A DNA stretch of 64,000 nucleotides from an uncultured Lachnospiraceae bacterium (GCA_910585465.1 CAJUEW010000002.1:62001-126000), one strand, 5' to 3'; numbered from the stretch's first letter, positions 45,388-54,115 are shown. Made by a program: numbers and translations. The notes: a model not told the origin generated them from the letters alone.

Positions 45388-46221
45388 TTGAACATTCATG
45401 AGCTGGAAAAAAGGACTGGTATCACAAAACAAAATATTCGCTTTTATGAAAAAAAAGGGCTTTTATCACCTGCAAGAAATGCGGTAAATAATTACCGGGA
45501 GTATTCAGAGCCGGATGTGAAGCGGCTTCAGATCGTTAAGGCTTTGAGAAAGCTTGATATTTCCATTGATGATATCCGGAGTATTCTGGCAGAGGAGATT
45601 CCTATGGAGGAGGTAATGGAGGCACAGCTGGAGGTGCTGCAGAAAAGACAGAAGGAACTGGACGCAGGAATCCATATATGTCAAAGTCTGCTTCATACCA
45701 GCCTGAAAAATCTGGATACAGAGCAGTTACTTCAAAGAATGGAAGCCATGGAACAGGAAGGGGGAGTTTTTATGACAATTATTAACGATTACAAAATATG
45801 GGCAAAAGCAGAAGCAAAAAAGGAATTTTCGTTTATGCCCGATAATATGGCTTTAACTCCGGAGGAATTTACAGAGGCTTTATTAAAATACGCGGATGAG
45901 AATCATCTGAATCTGGTAATTACCAAAGAAGGTATGTATCCTGTTTTTGAGATTGATGGTGTGGAATATACTGCGGAGCGCCGCTTTGGACGGTTTGGAG
46001 CTGTTATCTGCTGTACAATGACGTATCCGGAGGATTTGGAAAAAGAACTATGGACGGTGCCAAAAGGCCGCAGAAAAGTATTCCGGATATTGTGCAGATG
46101 TATACTGCCCATAGGTTTGCTGCTTTATTTTATGGCTGTCAGCAAAAGTGTGTGGCTTGGGCTTCTTATGGGGGTCTGCATAACTCCTGTTTTTATATGG
46201 GCATTCAGGGGAATCCGGTAG
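45388..46221 (+). CDS. MerR-family regulator with C-terminal membrane segments
   Basis: This 277-residue protein starts at TTG behind GGGAGGAA. The winged helix (IHELEKRTGITKQNIRFYEKKGL) occupies residues 1-70, and a helical coiled coil follows to about 125. After a cytoplasmic region comes a basic stretch and two hydrophobic helices at about 232-272. A MerR protein fixed to the membrane may sense an envelope or lipid signal. No cysteine cluster for metal sensing is seen. The effector and targets other than its own promoter are unknown. Confidence 0.85.
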   Translation: MNIHELEKRTGITKQNIRFYEKKGLLSPARNAVNNYREYSEPDVKRLQIVKALRKLDISIDDIRSILAEEIPMEEVMEAQLEVLQKRQKELDAGIHICQSLLHTSLKNLDTEQLLQRMEAMEQEGGVFMTIINDYKIWAKAEAKKEFSFMPDNMALTPEEFTEALLKYADENHLNLVITKEGMYPVFEIDGVEYTAERRFGRFGAVICCTMTYPEDLEKELWTVPKGRRKVFRILCRCILPIGLLLYFMAVSKSVWLGLLMGVCITPVFIWAFRGIR

Positions 46222-46331
46222 AAGTATGTTATTTCTGAATGTGATTGACAGATGCTTTTTCATAGAGCTTCCGGGAAGAGTCTTTCGGTCGACAAAGATT
46301 ACATTTTGCAGAAACTCCGGTGAGAAACTGC

Positions 46332-46360
46332 TTGACATTCTTATATGTGGTATGTATAAT
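46332..46360 (+). promoter_or_regulatory. Consensus sigma-A promoter of rpmF
   Basis: Perfect TTGACA and TATAAT are 17 bases apart. The leader of about 84 bases contains a small CGTT/AACG hairpin before the GAGGAGGTG ribosome site. Confidence 0.9.
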
Positions 46361-46450
46361 ATAAAAAGTGTGAGTGATTCGGTCGGTCTGCTTTTGCGCG
46401 GCCTCGTTAAAAACGAACTGACTCGAGAAAGCATAGAGGAGGTGTAACCT

Positions 46451-46630
46451 ATGTCTATTTGTCCAAAGAATAAATCTTCCAAAGGAAGAAGAGACAAGAG
46501 AAGAGCAAACTGGAAAATGAGTGCTCCGAACTTGGTAAAATGCAGCAAATGCGGCGCTCTTATGATGCCTCATAGAGTATGCAAGGCTTGCGGTTCTTAT
46601 AATAAAAAAGAGATTATTGCAGTTGATTAA
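46451..46630 (+). CDS. rpmF: 50S ribosomal protein L32
   Basis: A 59-residue basic protein starts at ATG behind GAGGAGGTG. The opening SICPKNKSSKGRRDKRRANW and the zinc ribbon with two CxxC pairs, C31-SK-C34 and C44-KA-C47, identify L32 of the zinc-binding type. It has a consensus promoter and its own terminator, so it is expressed alone. The DUF177 gene that normally precedes rpmF is absent. Confidence 0.97.
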   Translation: MSICPKNKSSKGRRDKRRANWKMSAPNLVKCSKCGALMMPHRVCKACGSYNKKEIIAVD

Positions 46631-46648
46631 TCTTATGGAAAGCTGATA

Positions 46649-46688
46649 AAATCAAGGGTTTGTAAGTGATACTTACCCTTGATTTTTT
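46649..46688 (+). terminator. Intrinsic terminator of rpmF
   Basis: AAATCAAGGGT pairs with ACCCTTGATTT; an inner GTAAGT/ACTTAC stem extends it, and TTTTTT follows. The A/T-flanked stem may also stop the convergent regulator gene. Confidence 0.9.
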
Positions 46689-46730
46689 GTTTCAGCCCAA
46701 TTTTAACCTATGAAAAAGGCCCACAGTCTG

Positions 46731-48311
46731 TCAGGAATGTCCGGAGCTTCGGTATTCTGACGGGGTAACACCATAGTAGCGTTTGAACTGCCGGCTGAAA
46801 TAAAGCTGATCCTCAAAGCCGACGGATATGGCTATTTCTTTGATATAGCTGTTTTTATCCTTTAAAAGCTCTGCAGCCTTCGTCATACGAAGACTGTTTA
46901 TGTATGCATTGATGCTGACGCTTGTTTCTTCCTTGAATATCCGGCAGAGATAACCGGAGCTTAAGCCCACATACTCTGCCACAGAGGTAAGGCTTATTTT
47001 GCGGCTGTAGTTATTTTGAATATAGGAAAGTGCCTGTACCACCTCCGGACTGTAATCTGCGGAGGTATTGCAGGAAGGCTGCTTCGGAGCGAAAATAGCC
47101 TGCAGCGCATCCATCAGATTTTTTGACAGCTCCTCCAGACTGATCACATTTCTTATAATATCCGTACTGTCTGCAATCTGATCATGAGTAATGGTAGTGA
47201 TTCCGGAAACATGGTATTCCAGCTCTCCTAAGAGACGGGCACAATACTGAATTACCTTTGTGGGCATAACATGGTGTTTCTTACAGGAATCCAGAAGTTT
47301 TGTAAGCCTGCAGGAGGCATATTCCAGCGTTTTGTCCGGAATTGCCAGTATTTCCATAGCCAGCTCTTTGTAGGACACATCCGGGACAGCAGAGGAAACC
47401 ATAAGCTTTTCTGCGTCTATCTGGGCCAGAGGGCCATAGAAACCAAGCTCCAGAAGCTCCTGAAAATTATGGTATACATTCCGGGCTTCTATCAGATCCG
47501 GAATACCGCTCTGGTACAAGATGGCAGGAGACAGGGACATATAATACTGAAAAAACTGAGCAATCCGCGCAGACAATCCTGCGATAGTTTTGTGATGCTG
47601 TTTCAGCTGGGATTCCGGAATTACCAGAAGCGTATTGTTTGCGCTGAAGAAGATGATTCTTCTCCGGTCAAATTGTTCCAGCGCATTTTTTAATGTGTTT
47701 CTTAATAATTCTGCGGATGGAAGAGGCTCCAGGTTTTGCGCATACCAGTCAAAGGATATCTGACAAAGGGAGAGAGAGCCTAAAGGCTTATTTTGAGATA
47801 GTCCGGTAATATTCTCCAGTTCACTCAGCTTATAGCTCTTATGAGTGAAAAATTCCTGCCATGCCGCCTGCTGCTCCTGATGCAGGAGAACCTCGTCTTT
47901 GGAATAGAGGATCTTCTCATGCTGTGATGATTTCTGATCCAGTTTTTCCTTGATTTTTTCCAGCTGTCCGGTCAGCTCTTCCGGGCTGATGCTTACTTTC
48001 AGAATATAATCAGAGGCTCCCAGTACAAGAGCCGTTCTTACATAATTAAAATCTTCATAATTACTGATTACAAGAAACTCGCAGTCCATTTTGCGTTCCT
48101 GGACTGCTTTAATCAGCTCCAGTCCATCCATAATAGGCATTTTCAAATCACAGATAATCAAATTCGGATGAAAGCGGCCTGCCATTTCCAGCGCTTCTTC
48201 TCCATTGGAGGCAGTTGCGCAGATGTGAAATCCCAAATCGTTCCAAGTGATGATAGAACGAAGCGCAATTTTTACGATAGGTTCGTCATCGACAATCAAT
48301 ACCTGATACAT
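46731..48311 (-). CDS. AraC-type response regulator, YesN-like
   Basis: This 526-residue regulator has an N-terminal receiver with the acidic pair in LIVDDEP and phospho-acceptor D55 in ICDLKMPIMDG. A long middle region follows (about 130-420), and then a C-terminal AraC double helix-turn-helix (about 425-520: ISLTSVAEYVGLSSGYLCRI and IKEIAISVGFEDQLYFSRQF). It lies 11 bases after the kinase gene. With the divergent PTS operon it most likely activates sugar uptake through the repeats at 49463-49556; this is inference. Confidence 0.93.
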   Translation of the reverse strand: MYQVLIVDDEPIVKIALRSIITWNDLGFHICATASNGEEALEMAGRFHPNLIICDLKMPIMDGLELIKAVQERKMDCEFLVISNYEDFNYVRTALVLGASDYILKVSISPEELTGQLEKIKEKLDQKSSQHEKILYSKDEVLLHQEQQAAWQEFFTHKSYKLSELENITGLSQNKPLGSLSLCQISFDWYAQNLEPLPSAELLRNTLKNALEQFDRRRIIFFSANNTLLVIPESQLKQHHKTIAGLSARIAQFFQYYMSLSPAILYQSGIPDLIEARNVYHNFQELLELGFYGPLAQIDAEKLMVSSAVPDVSYKELAMEILAIPDKTLEYASCRLTKLLDSCKKHHVMPTKVIQYCARLLGELEYHVSGITTITHDQIADSTDIIRNVISLEELSKNLMDALQAIFAPKQPSCNTSADYSPEVVQALSYIQNNYSRKISLTSVAEYVGLSSGYLCRIFKEETSVSINAYINSLRMTKAAELLKDKNSYIKEIAISVGFEDQLYFSRQFKRYYGVTPSEYRSSGHS

Positions 48312-48322
48312 AAAATAACCTC

Positions 48323-49369
48323 CTAAAACTTTTGTAAATTTGCGGCAGAGGAGATGGCCGGAATCGTAACCCGGCAGCAGGTTCCCTTCCCCGGGCTGCT
48401 GGTAATTGCAAGGCCGTACGCGTCGGAAAAATAGAGATTGATCCGGTCGTTGACATTGCGGCTTCCGATACCTCCAAGTCCTTTCGGAGCAGCAGTGCTG
48501 TGGTTCATATCAAATCCTTTTCCTTCATCCTTCACTTCCAGAAGAATATCCTTTCCCTTCCATTGGCAGCTGATATAAATTTCCATAATTCTTCCGTCAT
48601 TATAGGAACCGTGCAGCACAGAGTTCTCAGCCAGCGGCTGAAGAATCAGCTTTGGAAGTAAATAGGAAGAGAATTCTTCCGGAACGTGATAATTTACATG
48701 AAAGCTTCCGGCATAGCGGATGGTCTGTATGGAAAAATAATGCTTCAGATTGGCGATTTCCTCCTGGACTGTAATAAATTCCTGATCGTTGATCAGAGTG
48801 TTTTTTAGAAGCTCACTTAGAGAACGGATGCCTTCTGCCACCACCTTGTCCTGATTCATTTGAGCGACCAGTCTCAATGTATTCAGTGTGTTAAACAGAA
48901 AATGGGGATTGATCTGATACTGCAGCATTTTCAGCTCCAGTTTCCGCTTTTTTTCTTCACTCTGCTGTCTTTGCTCCAGCAGAAGCTGTATTTCAGTGAC
49001 CATGCCGTCAATATTGTCTGAAAGATAGGAAAGCTCGTCGTTGGCATGATCCTGAATTCTGATTTCCAGGTTTCCTTCCGAGATAGCCTGACAGGTATGA
49101 ATCATATGACGGATTGGGTAAGAAATGCTTATATATGTATAGAGCGTCATAGTCAGAGCAGTTCCAATCATCAGAAGGGAAATGACCAGGATCTGTCCTG
49201 TCAGATCGGTGTTTCCGTATAGAGAGTAGGTGTACAGGTAGATAAATAAGAGCGGAAGAACCGTAGATATCAGATAAGAAATAATCAGTCGGTTGCGGAT
49301 CTTCATATTCCGAAGCCCCACCAGGGCAAATTCCTGAAGAATATGAAAATCTTTATTTTCTGGCGGCAT
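48323..49369 (-). CDS. Sensor histidine kinase, YesM/LytS type
   Basis: This 348-residue kinase has two membrane helices (about residues 26-45 and 62-84) with an outer loop of only about 15 residues, then a HAMP domain. The His_kinase motif QINPHFLFNTLN follows, and an HATPase with DEGKGFDMN and GGIGSRNVNDRI ends the protein. The very small outer loop means it probably does not bind a ligand directly. It may sense the PTS state or a membrane partner, as some sugar-responsive kinases do; this is inference. Confidence 0.92.
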   Translation of the reverse strand: MPPENKDFHILQEFALVGLRNMKIRNRLIISYLISTVLPLLFIYLYTYSLYGNTDLTGQILVISLLMIGTALTMTLYTYISISYPIRHMIHTCQAISEGNLEIRIQDHANDELSYLSDNIDGMVTEIQLLLEQRQQSEEKKRKLELKMLQYQINPHFLFNTLNTLRLVAQMNQDKVVAEGIRSLSELLKNTLINDQEFITVQEEIANLKHYFSIQTIRYAGSFHVNYHVPEEFSSYLLPKLILQPLAENSVLHGSYNDGRIMEIYISCQWKGKDILLEVKDEGKGFDMNHSTAAPKGLGGIGSRNVNDRINLYFSDAYGLAITSSPGKGTCCRVTIPAISSAANLQKF

Positions 49370-49462
49370 ATGGATTCCTTTCCTTCAGGTAATATCATAT
49401 TTTCTGAAATTAAGTATAAAGGATTTTTTTGATTTATCTATATTTTAACTGCAAATGAAAAA

Positions 49463-49556
49463 ATAATCCATAGGAAATGTAAAATAATCCATACTTCCTG
49501 ATTTTATAAAAATTTTCCATGTTTTATAATTATTTTAGAATATAAGATAATCCATA
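49463..49556. repeat. Three phased direct repeats ATAATCCATA
   Basis: Perfect copies start at 49463, 49484 and 49547. Spacings of 21 and 63 bases put all three on the same DNA face. They lie between the divergent kinase and PTS genes and are the best candidate binding sites for the AraC-type regulator. The last copy overlaps the -35 region of the candidate PTS promoter. Confidence 0.75.
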
Positions 49557-49581
49557 CAAAAGATAAGATTATAACTATACT
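49553..49581 (+). promoter_or_regulatory. Candidate activator-dependent promoter of the PTS operon
   Basis: TATACT at 49576 has only CATACA at the -35 position 17 bases upstream. A poor -35 box covered by an activator repeat is what an AraC-type activated promoter looks like. Confidence 0.45.
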
Positions 49582-49643
49582 ATTTTGTGCATATTTTATA
49601 AAATAAGACTATCAAAATCCTATAAAGAAGGAGGAAAAGTAGT

Positions 49644-51104
49644 ATGATGAAATATTTACAAAAACTCGGAAAGTCTCTGATGCTTCCGGTGGCATGTCTT
49701 CCCGTATGCGGTATTCTGATGGGAATAGGCTATGCATTGTCGCCTAATGCGATGATAGGAGGAGAGATTACAGGTGCGTTAGGCATCATTGGTTTCTTCT
49801 TAATTAAAGCAGGCGGAGCACTGATTGACAACATGTCCTGGCTGTTTGCCATCGGTGTTGCAGTCGGTATGTCCGATGACAATGAAGGTACGGCAGGATT
49901 GGCAGGTCTTGTATCCTGGCTGATGATTACAACTCTTCTTGCAAGCGGTACGGTAGCGATTCTGACCGGTACTCCTGCAGAAGCAGTAAACCCGGCATAT
50001 TCAAAAATTCAGAATCAGTTTATCGGTATTGTGGCAGGTATCATAGGATCTACATGCTACAATAAGTTTAAAAGTACAAGACTTCCGGATGCACTTTCGT
50101 TCTTTTCCGGCAAACGCTGTGTGGCAATTGTAACCGCAGTTGTTTCGATTATTGTTGCGGCAGTCTTGTTCTTTGTATGGCCTATTGTCTATACGGTACT
50201 GGTAACTGTGGGCGAAAGCATCGTCGGTCTTGGTGCGGTTGGCGTAGGAATCTATACATTCCTGAACCGTCTGCTGATCCCGTTTGGCCTGCATCACGCA
50301 CTGAACTCAGTATTCTGGTTTGACGCGGCAGGGATTAATGACCTGGGAACCTATTGGGCAGGCGAACTTTTAAATGGAGCAGGCGGAAGTGCCGGTATGT
50401 ATATGGCAGGCTTTTTCCCGTCTATGATGTTCGGTCTTCCTGCGGCAGCACTGGCAATCGTACATTGTGCGAAGCCTGAGAGAAGAAAAGCAACAGCTTC
50501 TCTGTTGGGCGCAGCGGCGCTCTGTGCATTTATCTGTGGTGTTACTGAGCCGTTCGAGTTTGCATTTATGTTCCTCGCTCCGGTGCTTTACCTTATTTAT
50601 GCAGTCCTCTATGGAATTTTTGCGGCAGTATCAGTAGTTCTTGGCTTCCGTGCAGGATTTTCATTCTCTGCCGGTCTGACGGATTTGGTATTCAGTTCCC
50701 AGCTTCCGGCAGCAAGCGGAACCTTCCTTATTATCCCGCTGGGGGTTGCGGCTGCAGTAGTATTCTATCTGGTATTCCGTTTTGCGATTACAGCATTTGA
50801 TCTGAAGACTCCCGGCCGTGAGGACGACGATGAGGATGAGACCAGGATTGAACTGGCAAACAATGACTTTACCCAAATGGCTTCCATTATTCTGGAGGGC
50901 CTTGGAGGCAAAGCAAATATAGCAAGCGTCGATAACTGTATCACCAGGCTTCGTCTGGAAATTAAGGATTATACAGCGGTAGATGAGAAGAAAATCAAAT
51001 CTGCAGGCGTGAGCGGCGTGATTCGCCCAAGTAAAACGTCTGTACAGGTAGTGATCGGACCCAAAGTACAATTTGTGGCAGACGAATTTAAAAAACTGAT
51101 ATAA
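49644..51104 (+). CDS. PTS glucose-family transporter EIICB
   Basis: This 486-residue protein starts nine bases after AAGGAGG. The EIIC part (residues 1-385) has about ten membrane segments and the glucose/N-acetylglucosamine-family signatures GLHHALNSVFWF and GVTEPFEFAFMFLAP. A linker leads to the EIIB domain with phospho-cysteine C432 in VDNCITRLRL. It imports and phosphorylates a hexose, perhaps glucose, N-acetylglucosamine or a glucoside. The sugar cannot be set by eye. EIIA is encoded downstream as a separate protein. Confidence 0.93.
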   Translation: MMKYLQKLGKSLMLPVACLPVCGILMGIGYALSPNAMIGGEITGALGIIGFFLIKAGGALIDNMSWLFAIGVAVGMSDDNEGTAGLAGLVSWLMITTLLASGTVAILTGTPAEAVNPAYSKIQNQFIGIVAGIIGSTCYNKFKSTRLPDALSFFSGKRCVAIVTAVVSIIVAAVLFFVWPIVYTVLVTVGESIVGLGAVGVGIYTFLNRLLIPFGLHHALNSVFWFDAAGINDLGTYWAGELLNGAGGSAGMYMAGFFPSMMFGLPAAALAIVHCAKPERRKATASLLGAAALCAFICGVTEPFEFAFMFLAPVLYLIYAVLYGIFAAVSVVLGFRAGFSFSAGLTDLVFSSQLPAASGTFLIIPLGVAAAVVFYLVFRFAITAFDLKTPGREDDDEDETRIELANNDFTQMASIILEGLGGKANIASVDNCITRLRLEIKDYTAVDEKKIKSAGVSGVIRPSKTSVQVVIGPKVQFVADEFKKLI

Positions 51105-51131
51105 GCCAATCCACTATCCATAACATATATT

Positions 51132-51165
51132 CAAAGAGAGCTCCGGGTATCCGGGGCTTTCTTTG
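51132..51165 (+). terminator. Strong hairpin between the two EIIC genes
   Basis: A 15-pair stem (two wobbles) with a four-base loop runs from CAAAGAGAG to CTTTCTTTG. The A-rich 5' and T-rich 3' flanks are part of the stem, as in bidirectional intrinsic terminators. Confidence 0.75.
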
Positions 51166-51187
51166 AGTTGGGCGGAGGCGTCATTTA

Positions 51188-51216
51188 TTGACAGGATTTG
51201 GCACATTTGTTATGAT
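51188..51216 (+). promoter_or_regulatory. Sigma-A promoter of the EIIC-only gene
   Basis: Perfect TTGACA and TATGAT are 17 bases apart, just after the terminator hairpin and 42 bases before the ATG. It would make the second EIIC independent of the regulated promoter. Confidence 0.75.
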
Positions 51217-51257
51217 AAACAGAAAGCTTTTCGTTGAGAAACAGAGGAGAGCAAAGG

Positions 51258-52409
51258 ATGAAATACGCATATCGTCTTGGAAAGGCACTGATGCTGCCGG
51301 TTGCCTGCCTTCCGGTAGCAGGTCTTTTGATAGGACTTGGATACTGGATCGATCCGGCAGGATCCGGAGATAACAATGCGGCTGCACAGTTAATGATACA
51401 GGCGGGTTCTGCGCTGATTAATAATATGAGTCTGTTATTTGCAATCGGAGTTGCTGCAAGTATGGCTGACGATCAGGACGGGACGGCAGTGATTGCCAGC
51501 GTAGTAGGATGGCTGATGATTCAGCATCTGTTGTCCATGGACAGTGTTGCCGTACTGACGGGAGAGAGAATTGATCCGTCCTCCTTTGAGCAGATTGATA
51601 ATCAGCTTATTGGTATTATCTGCGGGGTGCTGGGTGCATATTGCAGCAATCAATATCGGGGCATCCGGTTTTCGGGAAGCCTGTCATACCTTTCCGGCCG
51701 CAGATTTGTGCTTGTGGCGGCAGCGGGATATGCGGCAGTTTTTTCACTGGTACTTTTGTTCGTCTGGCCTCATTTATATAAATTTTCCGTATACCTGGGG
51801 ACTTCACTTTTAGAAACCGGTTCTGTAGGCGCGGGTATTTATATGTTTCTGAACCGGCTGATGATACCTACAGGTCTGCATCATGCATTGAATTCCGTTT
51901 TCTGGTTTGATTTGGCGGGAATTTCGGATCTGAATAATTTCTGGAGCGGAACAGGGGTCTACGGGCAGACCGGACAGTATATGACCGGATTTTTTCCGGT
52001 TATGATATTTGGAATGCCGGGAGCGGCGCTTGCCATGTACCAGACCGCGTACAGCGAAAACCGGAAGATGGCAGGTGGGCTTTTAATGTCCGCTGCTGTT
52101 TGTTCGGTATTGACCGGGGTGACGGAACCGATGGAATTTTCTTTTATGTTTCTTGCGCCTGGACTTTTCTTTGTGCATGCATTTTTGACCGGCATCTCGG
52201 GATTTATCTGTGCGGCGCTTCCGTTTCGGATAGGCTTTAATTTCAGCGCCGGTCTGATGGATTACTTCCTGTCCTTAAATGCTCCGATGGCAGAAAATCC
52301 TATAATTCTGTGGCCAATAGGCTTGATATTCGGGATACTGTATTACTCTGTTTTTAAGTTCTGCATTTTAAAATTTAATCTCCGGACACCGGGAAGAGAG
52401 ACCGAGTAG
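51258..52409 (+). CDS. PTS EIIC protein lacking an EIIB domain
   Basis: The ATG at 51258 follows AGAGGAG by eight bases and gives 383 residues. It is a clear paralogue of the preceding EIIC: both share LMLPVACLPV, LFAIGVA and GLHHALNSVFWF. It stops right after RTPGRETE, the point where the EIICB protein enters its linker. There is no cysteine EIIB domain, so transport would need EIIB in trans, from the neighbour or elsewhere. It may instead act as a receptor or regulator. It has its own promoter. Confidence 0.9.
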   Translation: MKYAYRLGKALMLPVACLPVAGLLIGLGYWIDPAGSGDNNAAAQLMIQAGSALINNMSLLFAIGVAASMADDQDGTAVIASVVGWLMIQHLLSMDSVAVLTGERIDPSSFEQIDNQLIGIICGVLGAYCSNQYRGIRFSGSLSYLSGRRFVLVAAAGYAAVFSLVLLFVWPHLYKFSVYLGTSLLETGSVGAGIYMFLNRLMIPTGLHHALNSVFWFDLAGISDLNNFWSGTGVYGQTGQYMTGFFPVMIFGMPGAALAMYQTAYSENRKMAGGLLMSAAVCSVLTGVTEPMEFSFMFLAPGLFFVHAFLTGISGFICAALPFRIGFNFSAGLMDYFLSLNAPMAENPIILWPIGLIFGILYYSVFKFCILKFNLRTPGRETE

Positions 52410-52502
52410 CCGTTGAAATGACGATTATCCATATAATTAAGGAAGATTATGAATAGACAGATATCTGCTATTCTGTTATGTTAAAGAGCAGGAGGAATTG
52501 TG

Positions 52503-52991
52503 ATGTTTAATTTTTTTAAGAAAAAAGAAAAACAGGAGTTACATGAAATGACGGCCGCAGCGGACGGAAAAGTAATTCCGATGTCTGAGGCCAGCGATGC
52601 AGTATTTTCATCCTGTGCGCTTGGAAATGGAATCGTTATCTGCCCTGTTGGAAATATGGTTGTGGCTCCGGCAGACGGAAAGATAACTGCCACAATGGAT
52701 AAGAGCAATCATGCAGTGGGTATGGAGCTGAAAGGCGGCATTGAGATTCTTATTCATATTGGTGTGGATACGGTCAGTCTGAAGGGAGAAGGGTTTGAGT
52801 CTTTTGTAAAATCCGGCGATGAGGTAAAGGCAGGAACCGAGCTGATCCGCTTTGACCGTGAAAGCATGGAAGCCAAAGGGTATTGTATGGAGGTTATGCA
52901 GATTGTGACGGAGGACGGGGCGGCATCAAAGATTGAGTACAGCACCGGAATGGAGGCAAAGGCAGGACAGACAGTCGTTGCACGGTGGTAA
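52503..52991 (+). CDS. PTS glucose-type EIIA
   Basis: The ATG at 52503 follows AGGAGGA by six bases (162 residues). It is a Crr-like protein: the phospho-accepting histidine is in ILIHIGVDTV, and the second active-site histidine in NHAVGMELKGG. It passes phosphate from HPr to the EIIB domain of the upstream EIICB. A stand-alone EIIA may also serve other EIICB proteins. A strong terminator follows. Confidence 0.94.
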   Translation: MFNFFKKKEKQELHEMTAAADGKVIPMSEASDAVFSSCALGNGIVICPVGNMVVAPADGKITATMDKSNHAVGMELKGGIEILIHIGVDTVSLKGEGFESFVKSGDEVKAGTELIRFDRESMEAKGYCMEVMQIVTEDGAASKIEYSTGMEAKAGQTVVARW

Positions 52992-53004
52992 ATAACAGGA
53001 CTGA

Positions 53005-53036
53005 AGGGACAGAATACAGATTCTGTCTCTTTTTTT
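53005..53036 (+). terminator. Intrinsic terminator of the PTS module
   Basis: AGGGACAGAAT and ATTCTGTCTCT form an 11-pair stem with one wobble and a four-base loop, followed by seven T. Confidence 0.92.
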
Positions 53037-53046
53037 CTTTAAAGTA

Positions 53047-53075
53047 TTGACTTCAAGAATCTGTTTTCGTATTAT
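53047..53075 (+). promoter_or_regulatory. Sigma-A promoter of plsX
   Basis: TTGACT and TATTAT are 17 bases apart, directly after the PTS terminator and 26 bases before plsX. Confidence 0.75.
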
Positions 53076-53101
53076 GATATAGACAACAAGGAGGAAGAGG
53101 A

Positions 53102-54115
53102 ATGCAGGAACTGATAAAAGTTGCAGTAGATGCTATGGGCGGAGACCATGCGCCGCTGGAAATAGTAAAAGGAGCCGTGGAAGCGGCGGGCAGACGGGAT
53201 GATCTGAAGGTATTCCTGGTCGGACAGGAGAAGGCGGTTAGGGCGGAGCTGCAGAAGTATCAGTATGATTCTTCCAGAATCGAGGTGGTGAATGCCGCAG
53301 AAATCATTCAAATGGCGGAACCTCCGGTTCAGGCAATACGTACAAAAAAAGACTCATCCATTGTAGTAGCCATGAAGATGGTGAAGAACGGAGAGGCAGA
53401 TGCATTTGTAGGGGCCGGCAGTACGGGAGCTGTTCTGGTAGGAGGACAGTTGATTGTGGGAAGAATCAAAGGTGTGGAGAGACCTCCTCTTGCACCTCTT
53501 TTACCGACGGAAAAAGGAGCTTCTCTGCTGATTGACTGCGGAGCCAATGTGGATGCCAGATCTTCCCATCTGGTTCAGTTTGCAAAAATGGGTTCGATTT
53601 ATATGGAACATGTAATGGGGATTTCCAACCCGAAGGTTGCAATTGTGAACATCGGTGCCGAGGAGGAGAAGGGCAATGCACTGGTCAAAGAAACATTCCC
53701 GCTGCTGAAGGAATGTAAAGAAATTAATTTTATCGGGAGCATTGAAGCGCGTGATATCCCGTCCGGATATGCAGATGTGATTGTCTGCGAAGCCTTCGCG
53801 GGGAATATTATTCTGAAGCTTTATGAAGGAGTGGGCAAAACACTGATATCCATGGTGAAGAAGGGTATGCTGACAAGCCTGCGCAGCAAAATAGGGGCTC
53901 TTCTGGTAAAACCGGCTCTGAAGCAGACGCTGAAGCGTTTCGATACCAGTCAGTATGGCGGGGCGCCTCTGCTGGGATTAAAGGGACTGGTTATTAAAAC
54001 TCACGGAAGTTCCAAGTCGGCGGAAATCTGTAATTCCATCCTTCAGTGTGTAACCTTCACCGAGCAGCGGATGAACGAAAAAATCAAAGCCGGAATTCAG
54101 GCTGAAGAAAAATAG
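53102..54115 (+). CDS. plsX: Phosphate acyltransferase PlsX
   Basis: This 337-residue enzyme makes acyl phosphate from acyl-ACP, the first step to phosphatidic acid in Firmicutes. Signatures are VAVDAMGGDHAPLEIVKGA at the N-terminus, AFVGAGSTGAVL, and DVIVCEAFAGNIILKLYEG. It is the first gene of plsX-acpP-rnc-smc-ftsY and has its own promoter. Its normal upstream neighbour rpmF is now about 6.5 kb away. Confidence 0.96.
   Translation: MQELIKVAVDAMGGDHAPLEIVKGAVEAAGRRDDLKVFLVGQEKAVRAELQKYQYDSSRIEVVNAAEIIQMAEPPVQAIRTKKDSSIVVAMKMVKNGEADAFVGAGSTGAVLVGGQLIVGRIKGVERPPLAPLLPTEKGASLLIDCGANVDARSSHLVQFAKMGSIYMEHVMGISNPKVAIVNIGAEEEKGNALVKETFPLLKECKEINFIGSIEARDIPSGYADVIVCEAFAGNIILKLYEGVGKTLISMVKKGMLTSLRSKIGALLVKPALKQTLKRFDTSQYGGAPLLGLKGLVIKTHGSSKSAEICNSILQCVTFTEQRMNEKIKAGIQAEEK

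Noticed and set aside
46265..46284. CTTCC/GGAAG palindrome after the MerR gene as a terminator
   Set aside because: The loop would be a single base and no T run follows, so it cannot fold as an intrinsic terminator.
46226..46447. Possible small gene of 73 codons before rpmF
   Set aside because: It spans the perfect rpmF promoter, lacks a ribosome site and resembles no family, including DUF177.
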